From Desulfonatronum thiosulfatophilum (GTDB lineage Bacteria; Desulfobacterota; Desulfovibrionia; Desulfovibrionales; Desulfonatronaceae), in contig NZ_FMXO01000009.1 in NCBI RefSeq assembly GCF_900104215.1, positions 62,001 through 126,000 of the forward strand: DNA of 64,000 nucleotides. The letters are read 5' to 3'. Under the pieces are notes generated by a model, which saw only the letters and a program-made list of their open reading frames with translations, was not told the DNA's origin and ran no database searches. The position numbers were made by a program, and so were the translations under genes. Positions 48,043 to 56,890 of the stretch are shown here, one piece after another; position 1 is the stretch's first letter; each line of letters starts with the position of its first letter.

Positions 48043-49176
48043 ATGAAAATCGTCGTTGCACCCAATGCGTTCAAGGGATGCCTCTCCGGGACCGAAGCGG
48101 CCGAAGCGATCAGCATGGGGATCAGGAGAGTTCCCAAGCCGTTTGAGATCGTCAAACTGCCCATAGCTGACGGTGGCGACGGCTTGCTGGATGTTCTGTG
48201 CAAGCGCTTTCCCGGAACCATGGTCACGATGGACGTTCACGATCCGTTGTTTCGAAGCGTCAGATCCGATTTTTTCTGGTCCGCTGGGCAACGCATCGCC
48301 CTGATCGAAATGGCCAAGGCATCCGGGTTGGCCATGGTGGCGGAGCACGAGCGAAATCCGGACGGCACCACCTCCTACGGCACCGGGGAGCTGATCCGAC
48401 GGGCCTTGGACCTGGGCGCCGAGACGATCTACCTGGGCATCGGCGGGAGCGCCACCGTGGACGGCGCCATGGGCATCGCCAATGCTCTCGGCATGCAATT
48501 CCTCGACGATAGCCAAAGGGAATTGCCCCCCGTGGGCGCCTCGCTGGCCCATGTCCGCGCCATTGATCGTTCCCGGACGGATCCCAGATTGGAGGAGGTT
48601 CAAATTGAAATCATCTGCGATGTCGATAATCCTCTCCTCGGCCCCAACGGGGCGGCTCTGGTCTATGGTCCGCAAAAGGGCGCCGGCGTCGAGCAGGCCC
48701 TGGCTCTTGACGCCGGATTGGCCAACCTGGCCGATATTGTTGAACGTTCCACAGGCAGAGACATCCGCAACGTTTCCGGCTCCGGAGCCGCGGGAGGCGT
48801 CGGAGGGGCGATGTACGGCCTCTTTGACGCCAAAATCCGGCCCGGGATAGATGTCGTCCTTGATCTTCTGGATATGGAAACCCATCTTAACCAGGCCAGA
48901 CTGGTGATCACAGGCGAGGGACAAATTGATTTTCAAACGGCCCACGGCAAAGCACCTGCCGGAATTGCGCGTCTGGCGAAAAAACATCGCATCCCGTGCA
49001 TCGCCCTGGCAGGAAGTGTTGGGGAGATCTCGGATGAACTGTACGCAGCTGGCATCACCGCGGTCATTCCCATCTGCAGCGGCCCCTTGACCTTGAACGA
49101 CGCCATGTGCAACGGAAGGAGCCTCCTGGCGAACTCAGCGGAACAGATCATGCGAATTTACGCCGACTTCATTTAA
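48043..49176 (+). CDS. Glycerate 2-kinase (GlxK/GarK family)
   Basis: 377 residues, the length of the type 2 glycerate kinase family. It phosphorylates D-glycerate with ATP. Characteristic parts: MKIVVAPNAFKGCLSGTEAAEAI (core APNAFKGCLSGTEA), PIADGGDGLLDVL, NPDGTTSYGTGELI, IGIGGSATVDGAMGI and VTGEGQIDFQTAHGKAP. AAGGA precedes the start. It follows the TRAP operon with an 84-base gap, suggesting that the transporter brings in a hydroxyacid that ends up as glycerate. Confidence 0.94.
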   Translation: MKIVVAPNAFKGCLSGTEAAEAISMGIRRVPKPFEIVKLPIADGGDGLLDVLCKRFPGTMVTMDVHDPLFRSVRSDFFWSAGQRIALIEMAKASGLAMVAEHERNPDGTTSYGTGELIRRALDLGAETIYLGIGGSATVDGAMGIANALGMQFLDDSQRELPPVGASLAHVRAIDRSRTDPRLEEVQIEIICDVDNPLLGPNGAALVYGPQKGAGVEQALALDAGLANLADIVERSTGRDIRNVSGSGAAGGVGGAMYGLFDAKIRPGIDVVLDLLDMETHLNQARLVITGEGQIDFQTAHGKAPAGIARLAKKHRIPCIALAGSVGEISDELYAAGITAVIPICSGPLTLNDAMCNGRSLLANSAEQIMRIYADFI

Positions 49177-49187
49177 CACGGTAATCT

Positions 49188-49224
49188 GATTCCTTTTGAA
49201 CTCTATCGGCCATCAAAAGGAATC
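49188..49224 (+). terminator. Hairpin after glycerate kinase
   Basis: GATTCCTTTTGA (49188-49199) and TCAAAAGGAATC (49213-49224) form a perfect 12-bp stem with a 13-base loop, just after the glycerate kinase stop. No T-run follows, so it may be Rho-assisted or an RNA-processing site. Confidence 0.5.
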
Positions 49225-49356
49225 CGGCACAATGAAGATCTGCGCCGGCCTTCATAGCCTCTTGCCTTTTGCCGCTTCTTTGGCAAATAAGAACTGAAGA
49301 GCGAACAAGAAAGCGCGCATCTCCCGCATTAGGGACAAACCTGGAAGGAGCAATTC

Positions 49357-51183
49357 ATGAGTCTGATGCATCTCAACCGATCCCGGGGTCGTTTTGAAAT
49401 CGACCATCGCACCGATCCCGAACTGTTTCGGGACATTTATCCATACAAGAATATCTGCCGGATCAGCTTTGACGATTCCTTTTCCATGCCTCGTCCCGCA
49501 GATCCGATGTACATCACCGACACAACCTTTCGCGACGGCCAGCAGGCCCGGCCGCCCTACACCCTGGAACAGATCAGCCATATCTTTGATCTGCTGCACA
49601 AGCTTGGCGGTCACAGCGGATTGATCCGCCAGAGCGAATTTTTTCTGTATTCGGAAAAGGACCGCAAGGCCGTGGAAAAGTGTCTGGCCAAGGGCTACCG
49701 CTATCCGGAGGTCACCGGCTGGATCCGCGCCACCGAGGATGACCTGAAACTGGTCAAGGACATGGGCCTCAAGGAAACCGGCATGCTGACCTCGGTCTCG
49801 GATTACCACATCTTTTTGAAGCTGGGCAAAGACCGCGAGAAAACGGCCGAGAGCTATCTTCGGGTAGTGGAAAAGGCACTGGAATGGGGCATTATTCCCC
49901 GTTGCCATTTCGAGGACATCACCCGGGCGGACATCTACGGCTTTTGCATTCCCCTGGCCCAGAGGCTGATGGCCCTGTCCAAGGAAAGCGGACTGCCCGT
50001 GAAGATCCGGCTCTGCGACACCATGGGCTATGCCGTCCCCTATCCAGGCGCGTCCCTGCCCCGCTGCACGGCCAAGATCGTCCGGGCCTTCACCGACGAT
50101 GCCGAAGTTCCCGGCCACTGGTTGGAATGGCACGGACACAACGATTTTCACAAGGCCCTGGTGAACACGGTCACGGCTTGGCTCTACGGATGCTCCGGGG
50201 CCAACGCCACCCTGCTCGGCTTCGGGGAGCGCACCGGCAACGCCCCGGTTGAAGCGCTGGCCATCGAGTACATTTCCCTGACCGGCGAGGACGACGCCGC
50301 AGCCACCCAGACCATCGCCGAAATCGCGGACTATTTCGAAAACGTGCTGGGCTATGCCATCCCGGACAACTATCCCTTCGTAGGCAAGGACTTCAATGCC
50401 ACCAAGGCCGGGGTGCACGTGGACGGCCTGCTCAAGAACGAAGAAATCTACAACATCTTCGACACGCTTCAGATCCTGGGCAAGCCGGTCTCCATCATCA
50501 TCACGGACAAATCCGGCCGGGCCGGGGTAGCCTACTGGATCAACAACCGCTTCGGCCTGCGCGGCGCTCAGCAGGTGGACAAGCGCCACCCGGCCGTAGG
50601 CAAGATCCATAACCGGGTCGTCAAGGCCTATGATGAGGGACGGACCACCTCTTTTTCCAACCAGGAAATGTGGAACCTGGTCAAGCGCCACCTGCCGCAG
50701 CTCTTCTCCTCTGAGTTCGACCAGCTCAAGAAGACCGCGCATACCCTGGCATCCAGAATCATGACCAAGCTTTCCGAGGACGAAGGAATCCACTCCATGG
50801 ACCAGAAGCGGGTCCTGGCAAGTCTTGAATCAGTTCTGGAAAAGTATCCCTTCATCCAGTACCTCTACCTGGTGGATACCAAAGGCCGCTTGATCACCGG
50901 CAGCATTTCCCATCCCGAGGACAAGAGTAAATACAAGGCCTACGACCCCGGCAAGGATCTTTCGGACAGGGAATGGTTTACCGCGCCGATCCAGACGGGC
51001 AAGCTGAACATCACGGACTTCTACCGCTCGTTCATCACAGGCAAACTTTGCCTGACGGTTTCCATGCCCGTCTTTAACTCCAATGACGATATTCAGGGCA
51101 TTCTTGGCGCGGATATTCGCTTCGAAGAACTGCTGAAGCGTCGCTCAGAACTGGAAGAGGAAGTCGGCGATGCGCCGGTTTGA
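49357..51183 (+). CDS. HMGL-like synthase (isopropylmalate/homocitrate synthase family) fused to a Cache sensor domain
   Basis: 608 residues. Residues about 45-350 are an acyl-CoA-condensing HMGL-like TIM barrel with DTTFRDGQQARPPYT (metal-binding Asp), EWHGHNDFHKALVNT (the H-x-H-N-D metal motif) and GNAPVEALA. Residues about 465-600 are not the LeuA regulatory domain but resemble a Cache (PDC) ligand-binding domain: YLYLVDTKGRLITGSI, LSDREWF and SVMPVF-like FITGKLCLTVSMPVF with ILGADIRF. No membrane helix or signal is present, so the sensor domain would sense a cytoplasmic ligand. AAGGAG precedes the ATG. I do not know the substrate or the product. Confidence 0.8.
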   Translation: MSLMHLNRSRGRFEIDHRTDPELFRDIYPYKNICRISFDDSFSMPRPADPMYITDTTFRDGQQARPPYTLEQISHIFDLLHKLGGHSGLIRQSEFFLYSEKDRKAVEKCLAKGYRYPEVTGWIRATEDDLKLVKDMGLKETGMLTSVSDYHIFLKLGKDREKTAESYLRVVEKALEWGIIPRCHFEDITRADIYGFCIPLAQRLMALSKESGLPVKIRLCDTMGYAVPYPGASLPRCTAKIVRAFTDDAEVPGHWLEWHGHNDFHKALVNTVTAWLYGCSGANATLLGFGERTGNAPVEALAIEYISLTGEDDAAATQTIAEIADYFENVLGYAIPDNYPFVGKDFNATKAGVHVDGLLKNEEIYNIFDTLQILGKPVSIIITDKSGRAGVAYWINNRFGLRGAQQVDKRHPAVGKIHNRVVKAYDEGRTTSFSNQEMWNLVKRHLPQLFSSEFDQLKKTAHTLASRIMTKLSEDEGIHSMDQKRVLASLESVLEKYPFIQYLYLVDTKGRLITGSISHPEDKSKYKAYDPGKDLSDREWFTAPIQTGKLNITDFYRSFITGKLCLTVSMPVFNSNDDIQGILGADIRFEELLKRRSELEEEVGDAPV

Positions 51184-52066
51184 TCTGCTTTCCAGGTACG
51201 TGTCGGCCGGCCCATCCGGGCCGGCCGTACGAGAATTGAGGCCCGCCCGGGACCAGGTTCGGCCGCTGTCCAAGAAACAGCAAGTGATAACCGGCGCGGT
51301 GATGCTATGGATGCTCTGCGGGATGATTCTGTTAGTCGGTTGCGCCGCCAAGCCTGCTCCCGAACCGCAACGGCATCCTTCCCCCATGCGGGAGGAACCG
51401 CGACCCGCGGTAAGCCGCCCCCAGCCGTCTCCTGCTCCAGCACCATCTCCCGCCCCTGCCCCGCCAACGGCGAGGCCGTACACGGTACTTGGCCAGACCT
51501 ATCATCCCCTGGCCACGGCGGATGGCTTTGCCGAAGAAGGAATAGCCTCCTGGTACGGTCCGCAGTTTCATGCCAAACGCACGGCCAGCGGCGAGGTCTA
51601 CAACATGTACGACCTCACGGCGGCGCACAGGGTCCTGCCGATGCAGACCAAGATTCGAGTCACAAACCTGGAAAATGGAAAATCTGTGGTCCTGCGGGTC
51701 AATGATCGAGGACCATTTGTCGGCAACCGGGTGGTCGATCTTTCCTACAAGGCGGCTCAGGAGCTGGACGTGATCCGTCCCGGCACGGCCCCGGTCCGGG
51801 TAGAAGCCCTGGGACGGTGGCCGGGAGGTATTCCAGGCAGGTTTTTCGTGCAGGTCGGGTCATACACCCAACGTGAAAATGCCGCCCGGCAGGTGGAAGA
51901 TATGCGGAGGAACGGGTACCCGGGAAGCAGGATGGTTCAGGCTGTCATCAATGGCCAGAATTTCTGGCGCGTTCAGGTCGGTGAGTTCAACAACCTGGAT
52001 AAGGCCGTGTCCGTTCAGCAGGAACTCGTCCGCAGGTCCCCTGGGGTGTTTGTTATTGCGGATTGA
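51170..52066 (+). CDS. rlpA: RlpA family lytic transglycosylase/SPOR lipoprotein
   Basis: 298 residues from the ATG at 51170, which overlaps the end of the previous gene and has GAGGAAG upstream. A more likely lipoprotein start is the ATG at 51302 (MLWMLCGMILLVGC, Cys at the lipobox), because the first 44 residues are hydrophilic; I cannot decide. After a Pro-rich linker comes the RlpA double-psi beta-barrel (GIASWYGPQFHAKRTASGEVY with the catalytic Asp in VNDRGPFVGNRVVDLS), then a SPOR domain (FFVQVGSYTQRENAARQ). It cleaves peptidoglycan at the septum. Confidence 0.88.
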   Translation: MRRFDLLSRYVSAGPSGPAVRELRPARDQVRPLSKKQQVITGAVMLWMLCGMILLVGCAAKPAPEPQRHPSPMREEPRPAVSRPQPSPAPAPSPAPAPPTARPYTVLGQTYHPLATADGFAEEGIASWYGPQFHAKRTASGEVYNMYDLTAAHRVLPMQTKIRVTNLENGKSVVLRVNDRGPFVGNRVVDLSYKAAQELDVIRPGTAPVRVEALGRWPGGIPGRFFVQVGSYTQRENAARQVEDMRRNGYPGSRMVQAVINGQNFWRVQVGEFNNLDKAVSVQQELVRRSPGVFVIAD

Positions 52067-52343
52067 TATCGTTGCGGAACTTCTTTGAAAGCCGAAACAC
52101 CACCACCTTGCGAGGATCCAATGTAATGGTTTCGCTGGTCTGCGGATTGCGGCCCTTGCGAGCTTTTTTGGGATATGCTTCGAACTTGCCGAAACCGCTG
52201 ATCAGCAGGGCATGATCGCGTTTGATGGCGGACTTCATGATCGTCAACAAGGATTCAACGTGATTTTTAACTTCTCCGCGACTGCGATCAATTTTTTCGT
52301 AAATGGTATCGACAATTTCCGCTTTCGTGAGTGTTCTGTTCAT
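52053..52343 (-). CDS. Integration host factor / HU family DNA-binding protein
   Basis: 96 residues, a DNABII protein. LTKAEIVDTIYEKI is the N-terminal helix pair, ISGFGKFEAYPKKARKGRNPQTSE (core GFGKFEAYPKKARKGRNPQT) is the DNA-binding arm with the intercalating Pro, and the C-terminal helix FRLSKKFRNDIN closes the fold. It resembles IHF alpha more than HU. It overlaps the convergent rlpA by 14 bases. Confidence 0.9.
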   Translation of the reverse strand: MNRTLTKAEIVDTIYEKIDRSRGEVKNHVESLLTIMKSAIKRDHALLISGFGKFEAYPKKARKGRNPQTSETITLDPRKVVVFRLSKKFRNDINPQ

Positions 52344-52385
52344 GGTCCCTCTCCCGTTGTCACAATAATTGATCCGAATGGTGGA

Positions 52386-52799
52386 TCAAGCCAGTTCCTT
52401 CTTGATCAAATCGGCCACGGCCCGCATTTCCTCGGATGAAGGATACGATGATTGCGGCCACGCGCGTAAGCCGTCGTTCTCGTAGCGAGGAATCAAATGA
52501 AAATGAGCATGCTCCACCAACTGGCCGGCTGCCTTGTGATTGTTCATCACCACATTCAGCCCCTGGGCGTTCACCGCCCGCACAAGAGCCTTGGACACTT
52601 TCTGCATCGTCTCCAGCATCTCCTCTCCAAGCCCCGCCGGCAGGTCCCACAACGTCGGATGGTGCGCCTTGGGTATGACCAGCACGTGGCCTGGATGAAC
52701 AGGGGCGATATCCAGAAAAGCCATGGTGTTTCGTGAGGAGTAGACAAGCTCACAGGGAATCTTCCTCTGAGCAAAACTGCAGAATATGCATTCAGACAT
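52386..52799 (-). CDS. HIT family protein (histidine triad hydrolase)
   Basis: 137 residues from the ATG at 52799 (GGAG upstream). The triad HAHFHLIPR (H-x-H-x-H) is near residues 98-106, and CIFCSFAQRKIPC is an N-terminal zinc motif. HINT-type enzymes hydrolyse AMP-lysine and other phosphoramidates; the zinc-binding CxxC fits the branch. Exact substrate unknown. Confidence 0.9.
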   Translation of the reverse strand: MSECIFCSFAQRKIPCELVYSSRNTMAFLDIAPVHPGHVLVIPKAHHPTLWDLPAGLGEEMLETMQKVSKALVRAVNAQGLNVVMNNHKAAGQLVEHAHFHLIPRYENDGLRAWPQSSYPSSEEMRAVADLIKKELA

Positions 52800-53005
52800 G
52801 ACACATCTCCTTCTCTTTGGGCAAATAAAAGCATTTTCAACCGGAAGACATTGGCGATCCGCAGTATGGAACTTGATGGCCGCAAATACCCTCAACGGAC
52901 GAAGATGCCCGGCTCAGGAAGCAATTTCGTCATGAACTGCTTTAGATCTATCCGAGAACGTTTACTTTTTCAACTGCCAAAAAATTATTTTCCTGGTGCG
53001 ACCTG

Positions 53006-54097
53006 ATGCTGTGGCTGCGTTTTCCCCATCCGGAACCATTCCGGCATCGACAGCGGATTATTCCAATTTTCCTGCCTTACCACGGCTGTCCACATCGTTG
53101 TTCGTATTGCGCGCAACACCTTCAAACAGGTGCCGGCTCTCCAACCTTAGAGGACATCCATGTCCGGATGTCCAAAGAGCTTGCGGGCCTAGAGCAAAGC
53201 GGCTCTCGGCAGTTCGGTGTTGCCTTTTACGGGGGGACATTCACCGCCCTTCCGGATGCCTGGCAAAGACGATTCCTTGCCGCCATTCATCCCTACCGGG
53301 AATCGGGCCTGATTTCCCATGTCCGCTGCTCCACCCGACCTGATCGGATTTCCGCGGACCATTTGCGATGGCTGCAGGAGCTGGGCATGAACATGATTGA
53401 ATTAGGCATTCAAAGCTTCGATCAAAAAGTTCTCCAGGCTTCGGGCAGGGGATACGATCCGGAAACCGCCGAAATGGCCTGCAGCCTTGTCCGCGAAAGC
53501 GGCCTGCAGCTCGGAGTCCAGCTCATGCCGGGCCTGCCGGAATCGGCCATGCAAAGCTGGCTGCACGATGTTCGGCGGACATGCGCCCTCCTCCCCGAGG
53601 CTGTCCGCATCTATCCCTGCCTTGTATTGAAAGACACCCTTCTGGCCCGACAATTTTATGCCGGAAATTATCGCCCTTGGTCCCTGCCCTTCACCACATG
53701 GGCCATAAGTCAAGCCTTACTGCGGCTCTGGAAACACGGGATTCCAGTCATCCGCATTGGACTTGCTCCGGAACATGACCTTTTCAGCGCCATCCTCGAC
53801 GGCCCCTGGCATCCCGCAATGGGTTACCTGGCGAAATCCCATGCCTTGAAAGCATGTATCCTCCATCATCTGTCTGTCCTGCCGGATGTTCCATTGCACT
53901 TGAACATCCCGAAACGCTTTGCCGCTGAATTCTGGGGACATGGCCGGGAACACGCCGAGACCTGGCTCCGCTATGGTCTTAGTCCATCTCATGTCCGAAC
54001 CTGGGAACATTTTTTTTTCATGATTACGGAAGCAGATCCCGTGAACTTCACGGACTCCGCCCGTGTCGCACGTGTCGCCCGCAGGAGGTCAATCTGA
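53006..54097 (+). CDS. Elp3-like radical SAM protein
   Basis: 363 residues. The radical SAM cluster motif is CPHRCSYCAQH (C-x3-C-x2-C, residues ~28-38), and YGGTFTALP is the GGE-like strand. The Elp3 / B12-independent class III-type core GIQSFDQKVLQASGRGYDPETAEMA (core GIQSFDQKVLQASGRGY) follows. No acetyltransferase domain is attached, unlike eukaryotic Elp3. The substrate is unknown; bacterial members of the COG1243-like group are uncharacterised. The ATG at 53006 has no good ribosome-binding site. Confidence 0.82.
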   Translation: MLWLRFPHPEPFRHRQRIIPIFLPYHGCPHRCSYCAQHLQTGAGSPTLEDIHVRMSKELAGLEQSGSRQFGVAFYGGTFTALPDAWQRRFLAAIHPYRESGLISHVRCSTRPDRISADHLRWLQELGMNMIELGIQSFDQKVLQASGRGYDPETAEMACSLVRESGLQLGVQLMPGLPESAMQSWLHDVRRTCALLPEAVRIYPCLVLKDTLLARQFYAGNYRPWSLPFTTWAISQALLRLWKHGIPVIRIGLAPEHDLFSAILDGPWHPAMGYLAKSHALKACILHHLSVLPDVPLHLNIPKRFAAEFWGHGREHAETWLRYGLSPSHVRTWEHFFFMITEADPVNFTDSARVARVARRRSI

Positions 54098-54289
54098 TAA
54101 ATGCTTTCGCAACACCTTGACTCCGCCACTTCCTCTTTGTAATGAAACGAATTCGACAGTTGACCATATCTGATGGGCACGGCCTTGAGCCGTCGACGAC
54201 AATATGCAGTTGACGTGTTTCTGAATCAATTCTTATTGGACCAGAAGACGACACCGCCCAACGAAACGGCGTAGGGAAAACTTTTTTTG

Positions 54290-54874
54290 ATGGATATGCA
54301 GGACGAAGGAGAACACCATGAAACGGACGTATCAACCAAGCAACACTCGTCGCAACCGCACCCACGGCTTTCTGGTGCGCATGAAAACCAAGAACGGACG
54401 GGCCATCATCCGCCGACGTCGGGCCAAAGGCCGCAAACGCCTAGCCGTTTAAAGCTTCACCCCCGTGACAAGATCAAGGAACGGGAAGATTTTACAGCAT
54501 GCTATGAGAAAGGCAGGAAGTACCATTCCAGGTATTTCCTCCTTTTTTTTCTTACCGCAACCGACATGCCATCCCATGACGGTACCCGAATCGGTATTGC
54601 CGCGGGACGAAAAATCGGCAACGCCGTGCAACGCAACCGTATCAAGCGTCTGATTCGCGAATCTTTTCGGCTTGAGCGGAGCATTTTTCCTGCCAATGCC
54701 GATATTGCCATTGTCGCCAAACGAGGCATTGATCCGATGAAACTGCAACTGGCCGACGTTCAGAAGGATCTACGCATCATCATGCATCGAATTTGCCGCG
54801 ACGTGAATGCGCTTGCACCCTCGAAGGCCGCTCGTCGGGAAGACCGCTCCTGCGGCAAGCCGGATGCCAGATAA
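54290..54874 (+). CDS. rnpA: Ribonuclease P protein component (start upstream of rpmH)
   Basis: The RnpA core is clear: [39 protein letters not shown] with the RNR signature and a positive C-terminus. It starts at about residue 54 of this frame. Between the end of rpmH (54452) and the core no ATG, GTG or TTG is in frame. The only canonical in-frame starts are ATG at 54290 and 54296 (and TTG at 54287), upstream of rpmH. The N-terminal extension of ~53-60 residues is therefore translated over rpmH in another frame. A non-canonical start near 54449-54470 is the alternative. The protein binds the RNase P RNA for tRNA 5' processing. Confidence 0.8.
   Translation: MDMQDEGEHHETDVSTKQHSSQPHPRLSGAHENQERTGHHPPTSGQRPQTPSRLKLHPRDKIKEREDFTACYEKGRKYHSRYFLLFFLTATDMPSHDGTRIGIAAGRKIGNAVQRNRIKRLIRESFRLERSIFPANADIAIVAKRGIDPMKLQLADVQKDLRIIMHRICRDVNALAPSKAARREDRSCGKPDAR
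54318..54452 (+). CDS. rpmH: 50S ribosomal protein L34
   Basis: 44 residues: [19 protein letters not shown]... and ending AKGRKRLAV, an unmistakable L34. GAAGGAGAA lies seven bases upstream of the ATG. The gene lies completely inside the reading frame that continues into rnpA, in a different frame. Confidence 0.97.
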   Translation: MKRTYQPSNTRRNRTHGFLVRMKTKNGRAIIRRRRAKGRKRLAV

Positions 54875-55161
54875 TGCGCCGTTTGCTGATCCTGTTCATC
54901 CGGGGCTACCAGTTGTTCATTTCACCCCTTTTTCCACCCAGTTGCCGGTTCATCCCCTCCTGCTCGGAGTATGCACGACAAGCCCTCGAGCGGCACGGCT
55001 TTTTCAAGGGACTCCTGTTGACCGCATGGCGAGTTCTGCGATGCCAGCCTCTTTGTTCCGGCGGTCTTGACCCGGTTCCGGAACATTGGCCCGCCGTATC
55101 CAGCTCACAATCCAGCGTCGTTCCGCCTTCCATCGCAACCCTTAACCACCCAAAATCCTGA
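54874..55161 (+). CDS. yidD: Membrane protein insertion efficiency factor YidD
   Basis: 95 residues. [38 protein letters not shown] contains the conserved CRFxPSCSEYA core; the region up to LDPVPEH is typical. The start overlaps the rnpA stop by one base (TAATG). It assists YidC-dependent membrane insertion. It is followed by yidC, two bases after. Confidence 0.95.
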   Translation: MRRLLILFIRGYQLFISPLFPPSCRFIPSCSEYARQALERHGFFKGLLLTAWRVLRCQPLCSGGLDPVPEHWPAVSSSQSSVVPPSIATLNHPKS

Positions 55162-55162
55162 C

Positions 55163-56812
55163 ATGGACCATAAAAGAGCCTTTCTGGCGATCACAGTTTC
55201 CCTGGCATTTCTTGTATTATGGAGCTGGTATTTCGCTCCCCAACACCAGCCCGTTCCCAGGACGGACACCCCGCATGTGGAGTCCCAACCCAGCCCGGCT
55301 CCGGAAATCACCCCCATAGATCCATCCCTTGCCCCCCCCCCTGCCATTGCGCCGGGCTTTCAGGCCGAGACCCCTTTGGATCCCGGTTTCACCGCCGCAC
55401 CACTGGTCCGGGGAAAGCAGATCACTGTTCGCAATCCCTATTTCCAGGCGGTTTTCAATTCGGAAGGCGGTGTTCTGGAGCGATTTGAACTGCTTCAATA
55501 CCGCCAGACCATTGATCAGAACGCCCCGTTCGTCGACTTGATCGGCTCGCCCGAACCCCGCAAACGTCCCATGGGACTGCTCTGGAACAGCCAGCCGACG
55601 TGGATGCAGGGGGAATGGACGTTTGAAGGCGAAAATCTCCATTTGCAGCATGGCCAGACCGGAACCCTGACCTTCATCGGCCGCTTCGGACTTCTGGAGT
55701 TGGTCCGTACCTTTCAGTTCACTGGTGATTCATACCTGATCGATGAGCAGGTTCAAGTCCGCAACCATTCGCCGAACCAGATCAGCGCCACCCTCGGATT
55801 CACTCTGGCCAGCGAAGCCCTGAGCGCCATCCGGGACCGCTACACGCCAACCCAGATCATGTTCTATGATGCCACCGGACTGGAACAGGAAAAAAGCGAA
55901 AAACGACTGCTGCCGGGCATTCAGGCCGAGGGCGGCATCCGCTGGGGCGCCATCCAGAGCAACTACTTCCTCACCGCCGTTGTTCCTGCTTTTAACGATC
56001 CGGTTTTCAAGGCGCGGCTTGAAGACGGCGTGCACAGAGCGGTCATGGAAACCCGGAACTTCGTTCTGGATCCGCAACTGGAAATGCAGTTCCGGGCCAC
56101 TTATTACCTCGGACCGCGCGAACGCGAGGCTCTTTCCGTGGCTCCTGGCAACCTGCTTGAAGCGCTTCACTATGGCTGGTTTGATCTTATTGCCAGCCCG
56201 TTGATCCAGGTGCTCAACTTTTTCTACGGATATGTTCACAATTACGGCTTGGCGATCATTCTTCTGACCGTGGTCATCAAGCTGATCTTCTGGCCGCTGT
56301 CCCAGAAAAGCTATAAATCCATGCAGCAGATGAAGAAACTGCAACCCATGATGCTCAAGCTGCGGGAGAAGCACAAGGACGACCGCCAGAAAATGAATGA
56401 AGAGATGATGCAGCTGTACAAGACCTACAAGGTGAACCCCTTGGGCGGTTGCCTGCCAATTGCCGTGCAGATTCCGGTGTTCATCTCCTTGTACCAGGCC
56501 TTGATGGGTGCCATCGAGTTGCGTCACGCTCCCTTCATTTCGCATGTACCCTTCACGGACATCATCTGGCTGGCCGACCTTTCCGCAAGGGATCCCTACT
56601 ACATTACACCCGTTGTCATGGGGGCGACAATGTTTCTGCAACAGAAACTCACCCCCGCCCCCGGTGATCCCATGCAGGCCAAGATCATGCTCTTTTTGCC
56701 GATCATATTCACCTTCCTGTTTCTCAGCTTTCCATCCGGGTTGGTGCTTTACTGGCTGGTGAACAACGTTCTCTCCATTGCCCAGCAATGGTGGGTCATG
56801 CGCAAGGCGTAA
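55163..56812 (+). CDS. yidC: Membrane protein insertase YidC
   Basis: 549 residues from the ATG at 55163. It has an N-terminal signal-anchor helix, a Pro-rich linker, the large periplasmic beta-super-sandwich domain, and the C-terminal five-helix insertase with YGLAIILLTVVIKLIFWPLSQKSYKSMQQMK (core LSQKSYKSMQQM) and NPLGGCLPIAVQIPVFISLY. It inserts and folds inner-membrane proteins. The operon rpmH-rnpA-yidD-yidC-jag-mnmE is the conserved order. Confidence 0.97.
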   Translation: MDHKRAFLAITVSLAFLVLWSWYFAPQHQPVPRTDTPHVESQPSPAPEITPIDPSLAPPPAIAPGFQAETPLDPGFTAAPLVRGKQITVRNPYFQAVFNSEGGVLERFELLQYRQTIDQNAPFVDLIGSPEPRKRPMGLLWNSQPTWMQGEWTFEGENLHLQHGQTGTLTFIGRFGLLELVRTFQFTGDSYLIDEQVQVRNHSPNQISATLGFTLASEALSAIRDRYTPTQIMFYDATGLEQEKSEKRLLPGIQAEGGIRWGAIQSNYFLTAVVPAFNDPVFKARLEDGVHRAVMETRNFVLDPQLEMQFRATYYLGPREREALSVAPGNLLEALHYGWFDLIASPLIQVLNFFYGYVHNYGLAIILLTVVIKLIFWPLSQKSYKSMQQMKKLQPMMLKLREKHKDDRQKMNEEMMQLYKTYKVNPLGGCLPIAVQIPVFISLYQALMGAIELRHAPFISHVPFTDIIWLADLSARDPYYITPVVMGATMFLQQKLTPAPGDPMQAKIMLFLPIIFTFLFLSFPSGLVLYWLVNNVLSIAQQWWVMRKA

Positions 56813-56890
56813 TCCCAATGGAGCACCGTGCGGGCGCCGGAATGGACGCATTCCGGCTGCGACGCGCAGGTAAAGGAGAACAACTACAGA

